Positions 57,270 through 64,000 of a stretch of 64,000 nt of DNA are shown in pieces. The notes below the pieces were generated by a model, which was not told the origin of the DNA, searched no databases, and saw only the letters and a list, made by a program, of their open reading frames with translations. The translations under genes were made by a program, and so were the position numbers. Position 1 is the stretch's first letter. Each line of letters starts with the position of its first letter. The stretch spans positions 3,328,001 to 3,392,000 of the forward strand of contig NC_135133.1 of the NCBI RefSeq assembly GCF_050908995.1, given 5' to 3'. The DNA comes from Andrena cerasifolii (taxonomy: Eukaryota; Arthropoda; Insecta; Hymenoptera; Andrenidae).

Positions 57270-60200
57270 GCGCCGCATTAGGCGGCTCTACGTGTCCCAT
57301 TCCGTGAGCGTATGTTTGCGAAACCATATTAGTATTACGACTGTCTCCGGTATCTGCGGTTACAATTTCCCCTGGAACTGGGATCTTCGCGACGCACGCC
57401 TCCAAGTTTACCGCCTCTACCTTACCACGTAATTACTATTATTTCATTGCCGTTCCGCCATTAGCGCGTCGCGCACCCCCCTTCGCCTCCACCCCTCGGT
57501 CGCTGGATTAAACAAAGTGGCTCGATTAAAAGAGAGAGAAGCTCTCGCGACGAAGCCTCCATTTACGCGACCGATCGACTGGCGATAAATTCTACCTCCG
57601 ACGCGCATCATTTTCGAAAAGGTCTCGAGGTTATCGAACGCTATCGTTTCCTTAGCTCTAAACTAGCGCAGTGTGTTTGTTTCTGCATTGTTGTTTGTAT
57701 CGCGGGTCTGTACTTAGATTGGGCTGCCAGCCTCTCCGTTCGTGCATCCGCGTTTCTTAGTCTTGTTGCGCGTGGATCGATGAGGCTGGAGGAAGCGAGC
57801 TGTGCCGGTGCAAGCGTATCGGCAACGGCCTCGTAGCTCGAGCTTTCGGCACTTTGAACGAAATACCGGGGCGCGAAACTGCGAGAGAGAAGTAATGGCT
57901 CGAGAGACGCTTGAACGCGCACGCTGACCCGGACTCTTTGAAAATTTCGAGAATGCCGGTACGCTCGGGCGTCGTTCCGGACTCTCGCCACGTTCGAGGG
58001 CTTTTCTCTTGCCCTCTCGCGCTCCCTTCGCGTTTTAATTCCCTCCCCAGGGCTCTCTCGCCGGCTTCCCTTACCCCGGACTTTATTTCTTCATTCCTCC
58101 TTGGAATTTTTAACTTCGCCCGGCTCTCACGTTCCACGGCGAACAGATCGTGCCCTTTCTTTAAGACTCTCCTGAACTTGTTACACTTGTAATGGACAAG
58201 AGTGCACGGCTGCCTGAATAAACGATTACGAATTTAATTGCGTCGCTGTTGGTCGGAATCGTAATGGCCGGGGTTCGAGCGGGGCTGGCTACCAGAAGCC
58301 TCTCGCTTTTATTCAGCTTTGTTACGCAAGGTTACCTGTTATTCCGCGGTAAACGCGTGCCTCTATCCGATTCCCTGGCCCTTCAAGCTTGGCAAATTAC
58401 TCCCCCGAAAGATATGAGCGCTCCTTCCAAAGACATATAAACGGAGCCCTTTGGTACTTCAATTGTCCCGCTAGCAACCCTCGTCACACTTCTTGCCCCA
58501 GCGAATTTCAGTCAACAGTCCCATAGAAAGAACAACCTTTGCTCAGCTTCCGTGTCCCACGGAGAGCAGCTTCGACCGTACAAAACCACTCTGTCTGTAG
58601 CGTTCTCGAAGCTCATTCTACCCCCTCGACGGCGCGGCGCACGCACGCGAGGGTGGCTCGACACCGTTTTAATCACAGTTACCCGTAGTTGGTTGCACGC
58701 GGTGACAGAAGAGCCGCGCGGCGCCGCGGCCGCGAAGGGAAAGGGCTCGGAAACGCTGAAACGCGGAGGGGGTGGTGGAGTGCAGGATAAGGAGAACGAA
58801 GGACTCGGGGGAGCGATGGCGAGGCATCCCTTCGAATAGCGGCTTAATAACGGGGCCAACGAATGCGCAACTACTTAGAGGCGGCAGCCAGTTTCTCTGG
58901 CGGCGTAGGCGGTGGTTGGTTAGACAGGGTTGGGCGAAGGGCTGCGGAGACGGGTGACTGCTTAAGTTATCCGGGGCTGGGGTAAGGTCGGGCTAACGGC
59001 TTTGTAGCCGTAAGTAGTCGCCAGGAAGGTCGTACGTCAGGCCCGCAAAAGCCGGCTTGTCTTCCTGCCGCGTTCTAGTTTATCGTCGACCGCGCGCGAC
59101 GCTGGCCCATCTTCCCCTTGGCCTACACCCCCGGGGGGTGGGCTCTCGTCGTTAACTTGCACGGCGAGCGTGGCACTGGCGTTATTATGCTCGCGTTCGC
59201 GATGCCTCCGCGTTTCACCGCGTGTGCCCCTCTTTTCAGGCCAACAAGCGCTTCGTGGTTAGTCGAATCTCTGAATGGTCTGAGTCCTCCTCGCTTAGGT
59301 GCGCGTCGCCGGTTTAGTTGGCTAAGTTGGTTAAGAATTCGCGTAATCGGGCGACAGTAAATTTCTCGGAACCAAAGCCATCAATTTCGGCGAACACCGA
59401 GGTCTGGAAGCATTTGGGTCCATCTCGTATCCCGGCTCGCTGTCGCGTTTAAAGTTCCTCGGGCCATGCCGAAGGAACTGCCGTGTCCGAGCGGAGTCCC
59501 AGAATGCCGGGCGTGACGTTATGGCTCGATTATTACTCGAGGCGTCTTTAGACCCGTTCGAGATCGCTTGGAACGCGTGGAGAAGGATCTCGAAAATGTC
59601 AGTCATCCGCGGGGATCTCTTATTGGGACCCAGAAGCATTTCGGAATTGATACGTCGCTGGCCTGCTGCTCCGCTGTCCCGCGGCCCCTCGAATTTCGAC
59701 TCGCGTCTAACAATTTCCTATCTGTCACAGTATGCCCCAGCTACTCGGCAATGTACCTCCACTGTTTACGTTTTAGCTGAGCCAGTGATAGCTGGCGACT
59801 GTGAATCATTCCTCGAATCCTCGAAATTCGTGGCGCATCGTTTGAGAGATCCAGGGAAATGAAAAGTATCGAATTGGCTTCGTTCGTTATGCCGCGCGCG
59901 ATCGGCGCGCTACGGGATTGCACGCGAAATTTCGTAACGGGGTTGCGCAACGGTGCGAGCTTCATCTGGCCGGCTTTTGTTGCCGCGTCACGCGTTATTT
60001 ACAAAGCGAAATGATTGCGCGCGAGGGACTATTGTGCGCGGCGACCAGTGAAGTTGCAACAAATACTTCCGTCGCTAATTAACGAGCGTATTTGAGCGCT
60101 TAAACGCTGCTGTTAATGATTTCCATTACGCGCCGCTGCTGTGGAATCAAGCCCGGCCTCTGTCATTTGTCGCGCATTTACCTAATCGTCGAGAGAGACG

Positions 60201-63200
60201 CGCGAAGCGACGCGATAAGTCGATAGGTTGGCGACGATTTTTCGGCGATCCCACGTCCGTCCCTCGGCCCAGATCGTTTCCCGAGGCAGCGGTCCGCTAA
60301 ATTGGCCCCGGAATCGCCGGTTTTTTTCGTCGTTGCGCTATTGCCCGGCCAGCGGACAACTTTCTTTGCCGCATGCCACGGATTTTAGGTAGAAATCTCT
60401 GGCGGCGCTCGAGCGAGGTGGTCCCGCCGCGCCGCGTCGGCCGGCGAACCGAGCCTGATTAGCTCGAGACGAGAGGGAGCCGACGTCGGCACGGCGCCAA
60501 CTATCGTTTAATCTATCCGTCCCGATGCAAATAAGACAACCGCCGTCATATTTCGCGCGACGTGTTGCGAGCGCTCGATGCGGTGTCAGCAATTCGCGTG
60601 GAAATTGGACAGCGACTGTGGCCGATTGTCAGCGTGAATAACGAAGGAGCCATGTTTTGACGTGGATGGGGCCGTGTATAATGCCTCGGCTAGATTAGAT
60701 CCCAGGCGGTGGAAGTGCAGCTGCTCGGGTGCAGAGGGGAGGCGGTTGAAGAATGGTCGGGTGATTCTGTTATACTTAATAACAACTTGGCTGGCGAATA
60801 GCTGCGTCTAATGCCGGTGGATCGGCGACAGTCTGGCAGCAAGCTTGCTCGAGCAGCACGGGACCGAAAATTTCCATCAGCCGGCGACAGATCGCATCTG
60901 GTAGCAATTCAGCAGGAGGATAGCTCGCGTTTTTTCCGCGGCGGTGGCGGCTCCACCGAGGACTTTCTTCGCCGCATACCGCAGATTCTTGCTAGGGTAC
61001 CTCCGATCCGCTGCGGAGCGGACGTCTGCGCGAACGCTGATTAGTTTAGCGAAGTGGTTGAGCCCCGATCTACCGCGACCAAGCTCCCCGGGGACCGTAA
61101 AGTCCGGCCCAACTGTTTACCTCGTGCATTATGTAGAGGCTGGCGGCGGAGGCGCAAATACAGCCGGATTTCCGTGCGTACGAAGAGGGAACAAGCCCCC
61201 GCACGGTCACGGGGTCCGCGTAATGCCGTTGTACTTTGACCCCTCGAGACCTGCTCGAGCTTTACGAGTTTGCCGGCAAGTTTCCGCGCCACGAAATCTC
61301 CGAGCTGTCCCGCGTGCATTGAGGCCGGCGTACGACGCGGCAACTTTACACCCGGGGCGTGATTAAGTCGCGAGGAAAACGCTAACAGAGGGATCCTCGC
61401 GCGGGAAAAGGCGCGCGCAGGGGGTCGCGAATAAGTGACAGTCGGTTGCGCCGCGGCGGGGCGATAAAGGGAAATTCAATTGCCACGATCTCCGGCCGAC
61501 AAGGCGAAATTAATCGATAGGCAGGTTCATGAATCTTGTTGGAAAGTGAAGCAGCAGGATCGCGGCGATACGCGACCACGGACCGGTAAAAATAGACGTA
61601 GATTCGTTGCTGTTCCGTCATCGATATTCCGAGGAGGTTCTGAGGACGTCGTCGACCTCACAAAGGATATCCCGAGGGTTCAAGAGCCGGCACGTCGATG
61701 GAAGGTGACATTCGATAGCGCGGACGAATATATGCTGTGTACCACGACTCAATACCAGCGGGGGAGGAGATCGATGAGGGTGAACGGCTGCGTCGTGACG
61801 ACGAGGACGACGAGGACGAGTTGCAGCGAAAATAATTATGATTCGGCAATAATGGCGGGCACAATAGGTGCCTAGAAAAGGCGCCGGGAAACGAGCGAGC
61901 CGAATGGGGGCGAGTTTTCAAGCCCCCAGCCTCTGCATTAATCGACTCAGGGGAAACAAATGTAAATTTGTACCCCAGCCTGTGACATCGTCCGTGAAAA
62001 TTCAAGAGAGGGTTTTGTCTCGCGAAGGATTTTTCCTTCTTTTTAAAAAACGATCAATGCCAACGTCGAGGGTGGAAAAAAGTATCCAGTTGTTCAGCGA
62101 AGGAAGAAATATCTGTAATTACTGATTCCATTGTGCATCGCAATCGTTGAGTTTGTATAGTTTTAATGAAATCGACAGTCTGTGGAATGCTTCTGCATAC
62201 CACGATTGCGGTCGCCTTTCACGGCAGCTAGTAATAATTATAATTCTACAATAATGAAGAGCGAAACAGTCGGCTAGGATGCTCTGTTCCTCTCTCTCTC
62301 TCTATCATTGGACGTTCCTGTTGGGATAGCCGTGTAAAAAATTAACGGTCCACCCACCCGCCTTCATCCACGCAGCCGCCTTAATGCATTCAAACAGGCA
62401 TCCACGCCGGTGCATCCAATTTGCATTTTCGTCGTGGACAATATACTTCCTTCGCCTCTACGTCTCTGTACGCCTCCGCGCCTCTGCTTGCACCTAGGTG
62501 GGCTTTCTTCGGCCTCTCAACTCTTGGCTTTTCGACCGATTTTAACGAACGTTTAATCTGTCTCTGTGTGGAGGAATACCTACTTAAGTGCGCGAGGTCG
62601 GCGGCGACCGTTTGTGGAATTATGGTTATTAGGAAGAAGCAATCGGTCTAAGCGAGCATGGGGGAAATAGAATTGAAAGAAAGTGGCAAGTAGAAAATCG
62701 CACGTTTGATCAATTTGAATCTCCCCCGTTGGAGATTCCAATTGCCCAACTCTTTCTCAGCTACAGTTCTCCAACTGTGACTCTTCCCCAGAGAATACTA
62801 ATCTTGCTAAGTGAAAGTCGGAAAAGTTTGCCGAGCATTTGTAATCGACGACGCGGAAGCCGTCGCTGGCAGTATCATCTTGGCACCCGATGCTTTCATC
62901 GATCCCGTCCGGCTCTCAATTCTATAAACTTTCGCCCGGATAGTCCGTGGCTCCGGTAAAGGTAGCTGAGTGGGGCGAGAAGGGCGCAGAGGGTTTCGTT
63001 AGTCGAGGAATGTACCGCGGAACGTATGGTAAATTATCGAGTAGTCCTCTGGGTTTAATTACTTTTGTCTCGCCGCTGACGAAACTTGGAACATCATTTC
63101 CTCGTTCCGATGGGACCGGCGCGCAGCATTAATTCGCAGTCGGCCACGGTCTCGTGGTGGTCATGGTGAACCCTGGCTCCGCGTCGTTTCCCGATTTTCC

Positions 63201-63553
63201 CTACGCAAATAGAATCGTATTAGGGAAATACGGTTTCAGAGGATGGCGCCGCGGCTGGCCAATGATATTCGAGACACGTTCTTCGGGTTCCGACGGAATG
63301 TGGCCCCTGGGATAATCAAATAAATGTGTACTTTATCAACGTCGCGGCCGTGTAATTTCGATCGTGACGAATAAAAGCAGAGGACAGAGACGACGGACTC
63401 GTTTCGTCGGGCCATCCGATCGTTACATGTATCTTTGGTGCTCCAACATTTGACGAAGCTTGGCCCTTTGTATGTCCCCCTACAAGGTGATTCGTATCGA
63501 CTACGCTTCAATTCAATTCTTATATCATGGTGTGTACGTGGAAGCTACTTATA
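57270..63553. other. GC-rich stretch without a recognised gene
   Basis: No gene recognised over 6 kb. Open frames up to about 140 codons are present on both strands with no recognisable domain. A short ACGGCT/AGCCGT hairpin lies near 58996-59011 and a TC microsatellite at about 62290-62304. Confidence 0.5.
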
Positions 63554-63840
63554 AGGGCAGGACAGTGTGTGGTGGACATCGATTTTGATGAGCCTTGGCA
63601 CGATGGATCTATGTCGAAAATAAGTAAATAGGTGTCTGAGCGTTTAAGCCAATAGGCCTTGATATTGGAGATGTTTACATGTAAATTATTAAACATTTCA
63701 TCATGGCCCTGGGGTTTTGGTCGGTAAAAATTCCACACTACCCTGGCACCCCCGGGGGATTCCCGTGTGGAGGCGTCGGGGTGCCTCTTGAAGATTTCCC
63801 CATGTTAAAAAAAAATTGTTGGATAGGGGTTAGGGGGTTA
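63554..63840 (+). mobile_element. Partial family D element (one arm)
   Basis: Aligns with the left arm of 39510-40118 from GGACAG.GTGTGGTGGACAT through GGAGGCGTCGGGGTGCC to the G-rich centre (TTGGATAGGGG). The opposite arm is not seen before the window ends. The short plus-strand frame reading VDIDFDEPWHDGSMSKISK then stop is kept intact here, unlike in the left arm at 39.5 kb. Confidence 0.65.
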
Positions 63841-64000
63841 ACGGGGTTAAGGGGTTACATGCGTTCTCGGCGTTTAATAATTGATCACTTTTGGGTTTTT
63901 TTTTTCTCGAGAGGTGTAAAATGCATCGAAAATTTTATATTTGTACCTTGTGCTTGGGACCTTTATTCATATAGACAAATTTATTTGACACACTTTTGTC
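63841..64000. other. Window end, no feature recognised
   Basis: AT-rich sequence following the partial family D arm. It may be element interior or flank, and the window ends before this can be decided. Confidence 0.4.

Noticed and set aside
1..64000. tRNA genes
   Set aside because: GGTTCGA-type words were checked (for example near 570, 3113 and 6919), but none is followed by an acceptor stem and A box at the right distance.

Overview
The window looks like insect nuclear DNA, most likely from a hymenopteran such as an ant. The reasons are indirect: a mosaic of CpG-rich GC-rich blocks and AT-rich islands, no recognisable long coding gene in 64 kb, and a mixture of insect-type DNA transposon families (TTAA-flanked piggyBac-like, TA-flanked pogo-like, hAT, Transib-like, PIF/Harbinger-like and Helitron remnants). 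I could not recognise one intact cellular protein-coding gene, tRNA or rRNA. The longest open frames lie in GC-rich DNA and look like chance. No species call is possible from the sequence alone.

Layout. 1-2535 is GC-rich with no gene. 2536-4165 is a pile of AT-rich transposon debris: a truncated foldback element with a 155-bp element nested in it, then a decayed pogo-like transposase. 4166-21060 is GC-rich and gene-less apart from a complete 723-bp foldback element at 8080-8802 and two related blocks carrying a YY1/Pho-like word at 12.1-12.7 kb. 21061-22437 holds a pogo-like C-terminal fragment (minus strand) and a hAT-type element with an 8-bp target duplication. 22446-41550 is again mostly GC-rich, broken by a pair of 730-bp TTAA elements in opposite orientation (26.4 and 36.7 kb), a Transib-like element (30.97-31.93 kb), a TA-flanked element (34.0-34.9 kb), a PIF-like palindrome (36.27-36.70 kb) and a 609-bp inverted-repeat element whose arms look partly coding (39.5-40.1 kb). 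A second, partial copy of the last family is cut by the window end.

41.5-55.5 kb is AT-rich and the most interesting part. It begins with a very young foldback element whose two 299-bp arms differ at one base, inserted into a field of CACGTG and ACGGGTATCCGTG words. From about 46.6 to 51.6 kb on the plus strand there is what I interpret as an undescribed, non-coding, highly structured RNA locus. Two blocks are bounded by good splice signals, and each carries its own short repeated word. The third block carries eleven same-strand copies of TTAGTGTTGCGA-like words in about 815 bases. Strong hairpins lie between and around these words, including a 70-nt hairpin with about 25 base pairs and a 15-bp stem with a G-U pair. 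The locus has also taken in a TTAA element inside a putative intron. A Helitron-like N-terminal fragment (53.4-53.9 kb) and a TA-flanked element with perfect inverted ends (54.66-55.54 kb) follow. 55.5-63.5 kb returns to GC-rich DNA without a recognised gene.

Taken together the window reads as a long intergenic or intronic region. Its recognisable content is layered DNA transposons plus one candidate long non-coding RNA. Boundaries given with target duplications are read directly from the sequence. Family names rest on termini and duplication length, and the RNA gene is an inference.
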